From IMG/VR virus record IMGVR_UViG_3300009159_000050, positions 1-64,000 of that record: DNA of 64,000 bases. The stretch is one strand, 5' to 3'. Origin of the DNA: a virus. A program made the translations under genes and the position numbers. The stretch's first letter is position 1, and each line of letters starts with the position of its first letter. Below, one piece after another: positions 38,107 to 45,768 of this stretch. The notes beneath the pieces were generated by a model. That model did not search any database. It saw only the letters and a program-made list of their open reading frames with translations, and was not told where the DNA came from.

Positions 38107-38510
38107 TTGCCAGACTTCTTTCTAGCCTTTGCAAGCACTCCAAAGTCTTTAACCTTAGTATCTCCAAGGTATCCCCATGCATAACCATCGTTGATCATCA
38201 TGTCATTAAGGGACACTGTGTCTCCATTTATATATACCCAGCCCAGAATGCGACCATACTTTTCAGATGAATCCATCTTCTCAGTCTTAATTACAACAGA
38301 CTTAGCATCCTTCAGAGACTTCTTTAGGTACTCCTTGGCTTCAAGACCAAGAGCTTTCTCAGCAAGATCTTTTGTGCGAGATTCTGGGGTATCAATACCA
38401 GCCAGTCTTACACGGGATGCAAATAGAATGTCAAACCCTAAATCAATAAGAACATCAATGGTATCTCCATCTACAACATTCTCTACTTTTCTAACGTAAT
38501 ATTCATACAT
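38103..38510 (-). CDS. Staphylococcal-nuclease-like thermonuclease, 135 aa
   Basis: VVDGDTIDVLIDLG, then VRLAGIDTPESR with catalytic Arg and Asp, and KYGRILGWVYINGD give a complete SNase barrel. It lacks a signal peptide so it acts inside the cell or virion. Confidence 0.88.
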   Translation of the reverse strand: MYEYYVRKVENVVDGDTIDVLIDLGFDILFASRVRLAGIDTPESRTKDLAEKALGLEAKEYLKKSLKDAKSVVIKTEKMDSSEKYGRILGWVYINGDTVSLNDMMINDGYAWGYLGDTKVKDFGVLAKARKKSGK

Positions 38511-38651
38511 TTACTTTGATCCCTTTGCTCTTTGTCCTCTATAGCCAGTCTTCTTAATATTCATTGATCCAGGCTTCTTCTGACCATTGGCATATGTTCC
38601 TGCTTGTCTTTGAGCTAATGCTCTTTGCATTTTGTCTAGATGTTTTCCCAT
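38511..38651 (-). CDS. Small basic protein, 46 aa
   Basis: Gln/Lys/Arg-rich (KMQRALAQRQAG, IKKTGYRGQRAKG). Overlaps neither gene by more than one base. Likely nucleic-acid binding; no family recognised. Confidence 0.5.
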   Translation of the reverse strand: MGKHLDKMQRALAQRQAGTYANGQKKPGSMNIKKTGYRGQRAKGSK

Positions 38652-38896
38652 TAGTAATCTTTCCCCTTTGCTTTATTTTCAATTAACTTATCACGTTCAT
38701 CAACTATGCTAATCATAAAAGACATCATTTTCTTGTATCCTTCTGGGTTATCCATAATCTTATTGTAATGGTGCCCACAGAAGAGTAGGTCTCCATTTAT
38801 CCCAGAAACCTTGACTAGAGCTTCTGCTGCACATGAGTCACATCTATCTGTTGCTTTAAGAACCCACTCTTTAGTTTCTACAGGGGTATCAATCAT
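38651..38896 (-). CDS. DUF7455-like zinc protein, 81 aa
   Basis: TDRCDSCAAEALVKVSGINGDLLFCGHHY is the DUF7455 zinc-binding pattern found in Actinobacteria and their phages (quoted in parts: DRCDSC, LLFCGHHY). The ATG at 38905 abuts TATAAT, so the Met three codons later is preferred. Confidence 0.7.
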   Translation of the reverse strand: MIDTPVETKEWVLKATDRCDSCAAEALVKVSGINGDLLFCGHHYNKIMDNPEGYKKMMSFMISIVDERDKLIENKAKGKDY

Positions 38897-38912
38897 AGTA
38901 CTCATATTATAC

Positions 38913-39098
38913 CTACTTCTTTCTATTATCTGTGGAATAAAATCCACTGCCGTTAAAAACTGCACCTACATTAGAGTATACACGAACCAGTCTATGGTTG
39001 CAAGTTTCACAAACATACCCTGGGTCAGAATCATTAATTGATCTTTCTTTAACAAATCTAACACCACAGGGCATACAGTCGTATTCATATAGAGCCAT
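38913..39098 (-). CDS. FmdB-type zinc ribbon protein, 61 aa
   Basis: ALYEYDCMPCGVRF and CETCNHRLVRVYS match the FmdB regulatory zinc-ribbon family, with two CxxC knuckles. Function in phages unknown; small adaptor or transcription-related role possible. Confidence 0.8.
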   Translation of the reverse strand: MALYEYDCMPCGVRFVKERSINDSDPGYVCETCNHRLVRVYSNVGAVFNGSGFYSTDNRKK

Positions 39099-39102
39099 TA
39101 TT

Positions 39103-39723
39103 TTACCTATCCTGGAGAAATGTAACTATGGCATATTTGGTTCCAGATTCTACTGGATGAGCAATATGTCCATATGCATAGTTTGATGGGAAAAGCATTA
39201 GTGTTCCAGCTTTAGGTTTAATTTTTATCTTAAAGTTAGGGAACTCAATTTCACCACCAGTATAGTCATCATTTAAATATATTAAAACAGAAATACTTCT
39301 CTTGCTTTCAGTATCTCCGTCATAGTGATACTTATACTCTTCTCCGCTAGAATATTTTAAAAGACTGTAAGGCTCAACGTCTTTAATGTCTGCCTCTATT
39401 TTGAACATACCTTTATAGTTATGCACTGCTGAAGATATTAACTCATAGGATCTATTGTTTATTTGTCTAAATACTTCATTAGATCTTGCAGCCTTTGTTA
39501 TATATAACCCAGAACTTGTCCTAATTGACTGAACAGTACCGCTTCCAGACTGCATATCTCCATTTGTCTGTGATGGAATAAATCTAACATTTGAATCAAT
39601 GTCAGAAGTAAGCTCTAAAACTTCACTAATTGTTTTTTCGTGATCCGTCCAGACACCCTCATAAACAGCTATAGCCCCTCCAACAACGTATGTCGGATTT
39701 ATTGGAAATGAGTTTATATACAT
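39103..39723 (-). CDS. 2OG-Fe(II) oxygenase (prolyl-4-hydroxylase-like), 206 aa
   Basis: YHYDGD (H-x-D iron ligands), VLIYLNDDYTGGEIEF and a late YGHIAHPVESGTKYAIVTF with the distal His and 2-oxoglutarate Lys/Arg give a complete P4H-like core. It overlaps the DUF2061 gene by one base. Substrate unknown; related phage enzymes may hydroxylate virion or host proteins. Confidence 0.8.
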   Translation of the reverse strand: MYINSFPINPTYVVGGAIAVYEGVWTDHEKTISEVLELTSDIDSNVRFIPSQTNGDMQSGSGTVQSIRTSSGLYITKAARSNEVFRQINNRSYELISSAVHNYKGMFKIEADIKDVEPYSLLKYSSGEEYKYHYDGDTESKRSISVLIYLNDDYTGGEIEFPNFKIKIKPKAGTLMLFPSNYAYGHIAHPVESGTKYAIVTFLQDR

Positions 39724-39923
39724 TACTTTATTTTTTTCCCAAATTTAGCCCATACTCTTTCATGCAAGAAATAGCCAAGCGCTTCCCATCCAATGTAAAT
39801 AAGAGCGCCAAGGCTTGCATACTCCCATTCACCAGTAAACAGATAGATTACACCAGCAACACCAACCAAGTGAAATGTTTCCCAGCTTAATGTTTTAAGT
39901 AGGGTCCTTTTGGTTGAGTCCAT
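39723..39923 (-). CDS. DUF2061 membrane protein, 66 aa
   Basis: KTLSWETFHLVGVAGVIYLFTG and LGALIYIGWEALGYFLHERVW match DUF2061, a two-span membrane family. Lies next to the CHAP endolysin, which would suit a lysis accessory role; not proven. Confidence 0.8.
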   Translation of the reverse strand: MDSTKRTLLKTLSWETFHLVGVAGVIYLFTGEWEYASLGALIYIGWEALGYFLHERVWAKFGKKIK

Positions 39924-40582
39924 TATAGTGCCACCTTAGATCCCTTGCCACCACCAGATGATTTCTTTGCTGCTGCATTCTTTGCTACTGCATTCTTTGC
40001 TGCTGGCTTAACAGCAGGTGCGTTTGCAACTGGTGATGCCAACTTATTTAGTAGTGGAACGCTTTCCTCGCCAGTATAAACTGGACGGCCCCAACCAACT
40101 ACTCCATTAATTAACTTCTTCTTGTTGTTCTTTACGTATGCACGAGTCTTCTCTACACACATGCCACCATTGCGCTGGTCTCCCTTTGCAGTTCCTGAAG
40201 TGTTTCCTTCAATAACTTGAATTGTTCCATCGCCGTTGTTCTTAATGCAAATGCCAACATGTGAAATACGATTTACACCATCCTCTGGGAAATCAAAATA
40301 AATCCAGTCTCCCGCAGTGGGCTCATCATTACGAGCATCTGCCCAGCGATCATTCTTCTTAAACCAGTCCGATGCTGCTATAGTTGAAGCAGACTTTGGA
40401 TACTTGTTTGGGTTCATGCCTGATGTAAATGCACACCAAGAAACAAATGACTGGCACCATGGTTGAAAATTCATTCCCGTCCACTTTCCATATTTTGTTT
40501 CGTTATCTTTAGGACCTTCAATGGTTCCAACTTCTGCTTTTGCAATATTAACAATTGCCTCTAAGCTACCCTTTACTGACAT
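39923..40582 (-). CDS. CHAP-domain endolysin, 219 aa
   Basis: N-terminal CHAP domain with Cys43 (PWCQSF), His108 (ISHVGI) and Asn127 (IEGNTS) as catalytic residues; an amidase/endopeptidase of peptidoglycan. The C-terminus (about 185-219) is a Lys/Ala/Asn-rich tail like that of the holin-like protein at 32873 and may bind anionic cell wall. AGGAGG precedes the ATG. No signal peptide, so a holin is needed. Confidence 0.88.
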   Translation of the reverse strand: MSVKGSLEAIVNIAKAEVGTIEGPKDNETKYGKWTGMNFQPWCQSFVSWCAFTSGMNPNKYPKSASTIAASDWFKKNDRWADARNDEPTAGDWIYFDFPEDGVNRISHVGICIKNNGDGTIQVIEGNTSGTAKGDQRNGGMCVEKTRAYVKNNKKKLINGVVGWGRPVYTGEESVPLLNKLASPVANAPAVKPAAKNAVAKNAAAKKSSGGGKGSKVAL

Positions 40583-40619
40583 TTTTTCCTCCTGTTAGTT
40601 ATTACATTCTATTATATCA

Positions 40620-40895
40620 CTATGAAGCCTTATCCGTCAAACGATTGTGAGTTCTTATTCTATGACAATTAGCACAGACTACTTCACATTTTGATATTTC
40701 TTTTTTGATGGCTGCCCAAGAAAATCCATTGTGAATCATTCTAGATATATTATATTTTTTATCTTTTAGATGATCAAAATCTAAAACTATATGATTACAT
40801 TCTCCACAGTCAACACACCCACTAGCCTCTTTAATTTCTTTCAGACGCTGTTTGAATTGCTGTTTATTATAAACTGCCAATTCTTTTTCTGACAT
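40620..40895 (-). CDS. HNH endonuclease, 91 aa
   Basis: CVDCG...FDHL (HNH with CxxC) and KCEVVCANCHRIRTHNR give a complete HNH-zinc domain of the homing or packaging-associated type. The start at 40895 was preferred because the upstream ATG (40913) sits on TATAAT. Stands alone after an inverted repeat. Confidence 0.85.
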   Translation of the reverse strand: MSEKELAVYNKQQFKQRLKEIKEASGCVDCGECNHIVLDFDHLKDKKYNISRMIHNGFSWAAIKKEISKCEVVCANCHRIRTHNRLTDKAS

Positions 40896-40925
40896 GGTTT
40901 TATAATTATACACCTAAATGTTGTG

Positions 40926-41004
40926 CCCCACACAGGTATTCCAGGCACAATAGCCACGGTCATATAAATGGGTAACTAAACCATCTCTAAGGTCCTGTGT
41001 GGGG
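40926..41004. repeat. Inverted repeat with 57-base loop between Hsp20 and HNH genes
   Basis: CCCCACACAGG (40926-40936) is the exact complement of CCTGTGTGGGG (40994-41004), an 11-bp perfect stem. The loop does not fold as a tRNA. Could be an RNA structure in the leader of the HNH gene or a protein-binding site. Confidence 0.6.
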
Positions 41005-41018
41005 ACATTTATATTGTA

Positions 41019-41432
41019 CTACTTGATTTTAATTGACTTAGGCTTTTTTTCTTCAGGGACAATGCGATCAATATTTATATTTAACATACCGTCCTTAAGT
41101 TCAGCTCCAGTCACTTCCATGTATTCACCAAGAGCAAACGATCTTACAAATTTACGGCTTGCAATGCCCTTGTGAACTACCTCAGCATCAGTTACATCTG
41201 TAATCTCACCCTTAATAATAAGTGTTCCATTATCTACTGAGACATCAATATCTTCTTTTGAAAACCCTGCAATTGCAAGGGTAATTCTATATGTATCTTC
41301 ATCTAGTTTAAGAAGATCATATGGAGGATATGATTGCGAGTTTGTTTTGTGTGCGCTATTTAAGCGACCTAGATCCCTATTGAATCCAATAAAAAAAGGA
41401 TCATTGAATAGATCCATCATTGTTGTTACCAT
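41019..41432 (-). CDS. Hsp20/alpha-crystallin small heat-shock protein, 137 aa
   Basis: Alpha-crystallin domain at residues about 40-125 (YRITLAIAGFSKEDIDV, then GTLIIKGE, and ELKDGMLNINIDR with GML for the usual GxL). N-terminus NDPFFIGFNRD is like bacterial IbpA. Phage Hsp20 proteins may help folding of virion proteins. Its -10 box lies at 41489-41494 just past the tRNA genes. Confidence 0.9.
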   Translation of the reverse strand: MVTTMMDLFNDPFFIGFNRDLGRLNSAHKTNSQSYPPYDLLKLDEDTYRITLAIAGFSKEDIDVSVDNGTLIIKGEITDVTDAEVVHKGIASRKFVRSFALGEYMEVTGAELKDGMLNINIDRIVPEEKKPKSIKIK

Positions 41433-41504
41433 TTTATTCCCCTTTCAAGCGAATAAGTTAATGTACCCCCGTAGGCAGTACAATACTATTATACCAAACT
41501 TTGG

Positions 41505-41575
41505 AGCGAATAGCGGGAATCAAACCCGCACATTAACCTTGGCAAGGTTACGCACTATCACTATGCAATATCCGC
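41505..41575 (-). tRNA. tRNA-Gly (GCC)
   Basis: Acceptor GCGGATA/TATTCGC, D-arm, anticodon stem TAACC/GGTTA with loop TTGCCAA (GCC) and T-arm GCGGG/CCCGC. No CCA encoded. Confidence 0.88.
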
Positions 41576-41579
41576 ACTG

Positions 41580-41652
41580 CTGGTCTGGCAAGATTTGAAC
41601 TTGCGACATGGGCATTAACAGTGCCCCGCTCTGCCAGCTGAGCTACAGACCA
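41580..41652 (-). tRNA. tRNA-Asn (GTT)
   Basis: Acceptor TGGTCTG/CAGACCA, D-arm, anticodon stem GGGCA/TGCCC with loop CTGTTAA (GTT), T-arm GCAAG/CTTGC. Lies 4 bases upstream of tRNA-Gly. Confidence 0.9.
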
Positions 41653-41662
41653 AAACCTCTTA

Positions 41663-41884
41663 CTATGATTCTTTTATTTTAAACACTACTTGGCAGGGAT
41701 CTCCGCCTTCTTCCCATTCTTTCATTTCTTCTTCAGTCATGTAGGAATCTCCATCATGGGTATTGCAGAATGGTTCTGTTATCCATCCCCTATCAATTCC
41801 ATTTTCAATCCAGATATCAAACTCATTAAAGTCTGATTCTTTGTTTTGAATGTCCTTTAAAATTTCATCAAATTCATCGCTCAT
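41663..41884 (-). CDS. Acidic actinobacteriophage-type protein, 73 aa
   Basis: The pattern FDIWIENGIDRGWITEPFC then THDGDSYMTEEE and GGDPC resembles a small acidic protein widespread in actinobacterial genomes and phages. Function unknown. Confidence 0.65.
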   Translation of the reverse strand: MSDEFDEILKDIQNKESDFNEFDIWIENGIDRGWITEPFCNTHDGDSYMTEEEMKEWEEGGDPCQVVFKIKES

Positions 41885-41896
41885 ATATAAAGTATA

Positions 41897-42487
41897 CTAA
41901 ACAATTAATTCTTTGTCAACTGGTATAGAAAGTATCCATGTAGGTAAACAATAACGAACCTTATCTCCACTTACAGTTTTTACTTCATGAAGATATTTTT
42001 CTCCAGTTTTAAATATCATTAGTGAGCCAGAAGATGGTTTAATTTTTATATTAAGGTTTACAAATGACAGTTCTCCACCTTCATAATCATCATTTAAATA
42101 AATAACAGTTGCGTAATCTTTATTTAAATTATTAAAAGCATCATATGTTTCATCTATATGAGCATTCATATTATCTTCAGGGCGCTGTCTAAGAATTCTA
42201 CCTAGGCCATGAATTATAGAACCTGGTATAAGAAATAAAAGTTTATTAAATTTATCTCTAGCCATAGCTGCTATGTGTTCATTGTTGTAGTCATAAAACT
42301 TGTTATTCCAGTCTAAAGATTGAAAGTTGTTTAACTTTGTCCAGTCTTCTTCTGAAGTCTTATCTATAATGTTAGTAAATATCTCTAACTCATCCTTAGA
42401 TAAAAAATTTGGAATATAAAATATGTTATCCTCAAGTTTTTCAACATCTATAAATCCACATTGATCAAGAAGCTCTAAACTTATCAT
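41897..42487 (-). CDS. 2OG-Fe(II) oxygenase-like protein, 196 aa
   Basis: AHIDET (H-x-D), VIYLNDDYEGGELSF, LMIFKTGEKYLHEV with the distal His. The core around YLNDDY-GGE is very close to that of the 39103 product, so the two are paralogues. The N-terminal half (about 1-100) differs. Confidence 0.75.
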   Translation of the reverse strand: MISLELLDQCGFIDVEKLEDNIFYIPNFLSKDELEIFTNIIDKTSEEDWTKLNNFQSLDWNNKFYDYNNEHIAAMARDKFNKLLFLIPGSIIHGLGRILRQRPEDNMNAHIDETYDAFNNLNKDYATVIYLNDDYEGGELSFVNLNIKIKPSSGSLMIFKTGEKYLHEVKTVSGDKVRYCLPTWILSIPVDKELIV

Positions 42488-43011
42488 TATAAACTAACCA
42501 CATCTACTGGACCCATGCAGGATGGGCTAAATCTAATTGCTGCAGATACCGCAGATACTACACGGTTTCTTGCATTCTTTTGCTTATCTGTTGCATACAA
42601 AACTCCATAAGCATACTCAGCTCCAGAACCCATAGACAAATATGGCAGGGTATACTTAGATAAAGACATATCAGCAGAACTATGCTCATATATCTCACCA
42701 CGAATAGCAATAATTAAACCAAGGTCTCCATCTTTAGATGTATCAACCCAGAACTCATTATAAAATTCACGAAGCTCTTTGATAAACCTAGTCTGCATAA
42801 ACTTATCAGTATCTTTAATGTTTGGGGGTGTTGGTTTAAAGTTATAACGGATTCTTTCTCCGTCCATTGATCCAGCATACCCAATGAGATAAGGGCCTAT
42901 CTTCCAAACCTTTGGAGCATCAAGTGCTAATATAGTTCCATCATCTGAGGCACCACGATCTCCAGCCATGTAGATTTTATCTTCATGCTTTAACACAACA
43001 ATACAGGTCAT
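42487..43011 (-). CDS. Proteasome-beta/HslV-like Ntn hydrolase, 174 aa
   Basis: Thr2 after the initiator Met (TCIVVLKHED) is positioned as the catalytic nucleophile; GDRGAS carries the usual Asp and APKVWKIG the usual Lys of proteasome-type proteases. Later SMGSGAEYAYGVLYA fits the GSG turn. Self-processing is not needed because Thr follows Met. May form a peptidase ring; role in infection unknown. Confidence 0.7.
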   Translation of the reverse strand: MTCIVVLKHEDKIYMAGDRGASDDGTILALDAPKVWKIGPYLIGYAGSMDGERIRYNFKPTPPNIKDTDKFMQTRFIKELREFYNEFWVDTSKDGDLGLIIAIRGEIYEHSSADMSLSKYTLPYLSMGSGAEYAYGVLYATDKQKNARNRVVSAVSAAIRFSPSCMGPVDVVSL

Positions 43012-43041
43012 GCAGAAACCCCTTCCAAACCGATATACTTA

Positions 43042-43071
43042 AGTATACCATTGGCTAGGAAGGGGTGTCAA
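43042..43071 (-). promoter_or_regulatory. Promoter of the Ntn hydrolase with inverted repeat
   Basis: TTGACA, 18 bases, TATACT on the minus strand. ACCCCTTCC (43018-43026) and GGAAGGGGT (43058-43066) form a 9-bp inverted repeat flanking the -10 box, a likely operator. Confidence 0.65.
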
Positions 43072-43088
43072 GTAAGGCTAGATAATGA

Positions 43089-43373
43089 CTAATTAGCCTT
43101 TTTGTCTACCGTTTTAAACGCATCATTGATTTCTGCCAATGTGAGTTTTCCATCGTCCAAAAAAGCTCTTGCCAACCTTTCAATAACAGTGGCTACGCCA
43201 AGTAGCCCTGCAAGCATCACTGCCTGAATAGTGTCAATTCCTACTACTGCTCCAGCACCAAGTACTGATAAGCCAGAAGCGGCGAAGACTGCTATAATTC
43301 TCATTAAAATATTGGTTATTGCTTTTTGTGGGTGCTCTTTTTTAGGAGCCTCTACTACTTTTTTAACTGCCAT
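43089..43373 (-). CDS. Holin-like membrane protein, 94 aa
   Basis: Lys-rich start, then two membrane segments (MRIIAVFAASGLSVLGAGAVVG and IQAVMLAGLLGVATVIERLA) and an acidic tail. Layout and neighbourhood with 43373-43561 suggest a two-gene holin or holin/antiholin set, distinct from 32873. Confidence 0.6.
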   Translation of the reverse strand: MAVKKVVEAPKKEHPQKAITNILMRIIAVFAASGLSVLGAGAVVGIDTIQAVMLAGLLGVATVIERLARAFLDDGKLTLAEINDAFKTVDKKAN

Positions 43374-43561
43374 TATTCATCTCCATATTCTTTATTTCTA
43401 ATAGGACTAGTTAGTATCCAAAGTGTGGTAGTGGCTATAATTCCATAACCAACAATAGTCTTTGCGCTACCGTCCAGAACAACCCAGGCAATAAACATTC
43501 CAAGAAGAGTCCATGCCTGATCTACTAGGTCTTTCATTATATTTTTTACTATTCTTACCAT
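43373..43561 (-). CDS. Small membrane protein, 62 aa
   Basis: Two spans (AWTLLGMFIAWVVLDG; IVGYGIIATTTLWILT). Single-base overlap with the holin-like gene. Possible holin partner; same type of pair as other actinophages. Confidence 0.55.
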   Translation of the reverse strand: MVRIVKNIMKDLVDQAWTLLGMFIAWVVLDGSAKTIVGYGIIATTTLWILTSPIRNKEYGDE

Positions 43562-45645
43562 TTTCTTCCTCCTCTTGAACCTGGTGAATTGCTGCCTGAA
43601 CTTCCACCAGAATTTCCTCCACCACCAGAGCCTCCTGCTGCTCCTCCTGCTGATGCAACTGCTGCTGCATTAATCGCTGCTCCTGTTGCCACAACTGTTG
43701 CTACAACCATATCTGTTGCCTCTTCTCTTTCTCCTTCAGTCATGTCTGCACCAATACTCCCAAAGGCTGCAAGTGCTGCGCCTGGATCAGTAAATACCGC
43801 GTTTAATAACGCTCCTGGATCTTGAACCAATTCTACATTTGCTGCAACCTCTGCTGTAATTATTAACACCTCGCCAGACTCAGATGTTCTAAGTTCAATG
43901 GGGGTTTCTGGTGGAAGGTCTGCATATGAAACTCCAGATGCTTGGACCTCTGCTGCAGAAATAGATTCTCCTGGCTTAAGGTCTTCTATTAATGCTGCTA
44001 CTACAATTTCTTTTTGTTCTTTAGTTAATTCTTTACCATCTTTAGCATCTTCAATTATTTCTTTTAATTCTTTTTCTTCTGCTTTTGCTTCTTCTTCCGC
44101 AGCCTTTTCTTCTTCTAATTCTTTTGCTTTGGCTTCTTCAGCAATTCTTTTTTCTTCTGCAAGGGCTTCAGCCTCTGCTTCTGCCTTTGCTTTTGCAATG
44201 GCCTCTTCTTCTGCTGCTATACGCTCAGCCTCTGCTTCTGCTTCGGCAATCGCTCTTTCTTCTTCCGCTATACGCTCTGCTTCTATACGATCAGCCTCTG
44301 CCTTAGCCTCTGCTTCTGCTTTTTCTTCTGCTGCTTTAATTTCTGCTGCAATGCGATCTTCTTCTGCCTTGGCCTCTATCTCTGCTTGTATTCTCGCTGC
44401 TTCAATCTCTGCTTCTATACGATCAGCCTCTGCCTTAGCCTCTGCTTCTGCCTTAATTCTTTCTGCTTCTTGTGCTGCTTGAAGTGCTGCAATTCTTTCT
44501 GCTTCTGCTTGAGCGGCTGCTGCTTGCTGTGCAATTAATGCTGCTGTCTCAGCCTGTATTCTTGCTGCTTCTGCTTGCTGTGCTGCTAATTGGGCTGCAA
44601 CAGATGCTGCAATTTCTGCTTCAGTTGGTCCAGTTGGTATTGTCACTGTTGATGTTTCACTGGGCGTAGGTGTTGTTACTGTTGTAGTTTCGCTAGGTGT
44701 TGTAACTGTTGTTGTTTCAGGTGCTGGTGTTGTTACGGTTGCTGTTTCAGAGGGAGTAGGAGTCGGAGTAGGTGAAGGCTCTGGAGCAGGGGCTACATAT
44801 GTAGAACCAGTAACAACATTTGAATTTGCAGAGTAAAGGGCAAAGGTATCGTTATCTGATCTAATGTGAAATGACCAGACTGTTCCTGCTGGCATAAGTC
44901 CATTTAGCAAGGAATGATCAATTGTAATTGTTGTATTTAAAGAGTTTGGTCCGCCAACATTTCCAGTAGCAATTCCCCAACCATTACATCCAGAACAATT
45001 AAAACTTATTGCATATCTTTCTGGTTGTGTGTTACCAGTGTCGGGTGCTTCCCAATTTAATATTGTTGAGGTTTCTCCGCTAATTATTGTTAAATTTCTT
45101 GGAGGTCCTATTGTTTTTACTACTGGTGCTGCTTGTGAGGTAAAGGCTTCTGCTGGAATAACTTGCATTGACCCAGACTGATTCCATAATAGTTGAACCC
45201 AAGCACCGCCACCATTCTCGTAGTACATTAACTCTATAGTTTTTGGTATTCCTGCTGTAAATGCTACTGGAGAAGAAGTTGTTCCTCCACCACCTTTATC
45301 TCGCCAGTCACTTGTTATTAAAACTCCATCAAGATAAAGCTTAGTTCCATCATCTGCTGTTGCTAAAAATGATATATCTTGAGTTGTGTTACTACGAATA
45401 GACCCAGTAAATCTTACAATCACATCTTCTGAAGGGCCCCCAAGGACACTACCACTACCCCACTGAAAGTTAATGTTGGATACATTTGTAGTTACTACTG
45501 GGGAGGCTCCCTGCGGTATGTAAGGAGCGCCATTTTGTCCCAGCACGTTATATACTTGAGCAGTCAAACCTTCTGCTGCGTGGGCTTTATCAATTATTAA
45601 AAGCAGGGGAAATAGAGCAAGGGATAAAACCAATGCTACTCTCAA
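43555..45645 (-). CDS. Secreted PA14/Fn3-like protein with TolA-like helix, 696 aa
   Basis: Signal peptide 1-23 (cleaved near AHA). PA14-like sugar-binding domain about 24-172 (FQWGSGSVLGG, FLATADDGTKLYLDG, YYENGGGAWVQLLW). Fn3-like domain about 178-275. Pro/Thr linker about 280-340. A very long Ala/Glu-rich helix of about 200 residues (342-560), like TolA or tail tape coils. C-terminal Gly/Ser-rich basic region. This looks like a host-surface or virion-decorating protein that reaches out and binds glycans. Confidence 0.7.
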   Translation of the reverse strand: MRVALVLSLALFPLLLIIDKAHAAEGLTAQVYNVLGQNGAPYIPQGASPVVTTNVSNINFQWGSGSVLGGPSEDVIVRFTGSIRSNTTQDISFLATADDGTKLYLDGVLITSDWRDKGGGGTTSSPVAFTAGIPKTIELMYYENGGGAWVQLLWNQSGSMQVIPAEAFTSQAAPVVKTIGPPRNLTIISGETSTILNWEAPDTGNTQPERYAISFNCSGCNGWGIATGNVGGPNSLNTTITIDHSLLNGLMPAGTVWSFHIRSDNDTFALYSANSNVVTGSTYVAPAPEPSPTPTPTPSETATVTTPAPETTTVTTPSETTTVTTPTPSETSTVTIPTGPTEAEIAASVAAQLAAQQAEAARIQAETAALIAQQAAAAQAEAERIAALQAAQEAERIKAEAEAKAEADRIEAEIEAARIQAEIEAKAEEDRIAAEIKAAEEKAEAEAKAEADRIEAERIAEEERAIAEAEAEAERIAAEEEAIAKAKAEAEAEALAEEKRIAEEAKAKELEEEKAAEEEAKAEEKELKEIIEDAKDGKELTKEQKEIVVAALIEDLKPGESISAAEVQASGVSYADLPPETPIELRTSESGEVLIITAEVAANVELVQDPGALLNAVFTDPGAALAAFGSIGADMTEGEREEATDMVVATVVATGAAINAAAVASAGGAAGGSGGGGNSGGSSGSNSPGSRGGRKW

Positions 45646-45722
45646 TAACTTTTTAATCTTTAACTCCTTATAGTCGTAGTGGTGATATGACTATTAAGGC
45701 TATTATATCATTTTATTCCAGC

Positions 45723-45757
45723 AAAAAAGAGGGCCAGCACTAAGACTGACCCTCTTA
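45723..45757 (-). terminator. Intrinsic terminator on minus strand
   Basis: AAGAGGGTCAG/CTGGCCCTCTT stem with one mismatch and 7-10-base loop, then TTTT on the minus strand, after the S-layer-like gene. Confidence 0.8.
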
Positions 45758-45768
45758 TTGTTAAGCTA

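Noticed and set aside
40926-41004. tRNA-like fold on the minus strand
   Set aside because: The acceptor-like stem is present but there is no T-arm or D-arm with tRNA consensus bases.
43898-44482. Long Ala/Ser-rich plus-strand frame
   Set aside because: It is the antisense image of the Ala/Glu helix of the 43555-45645 gene; composition explains its length.
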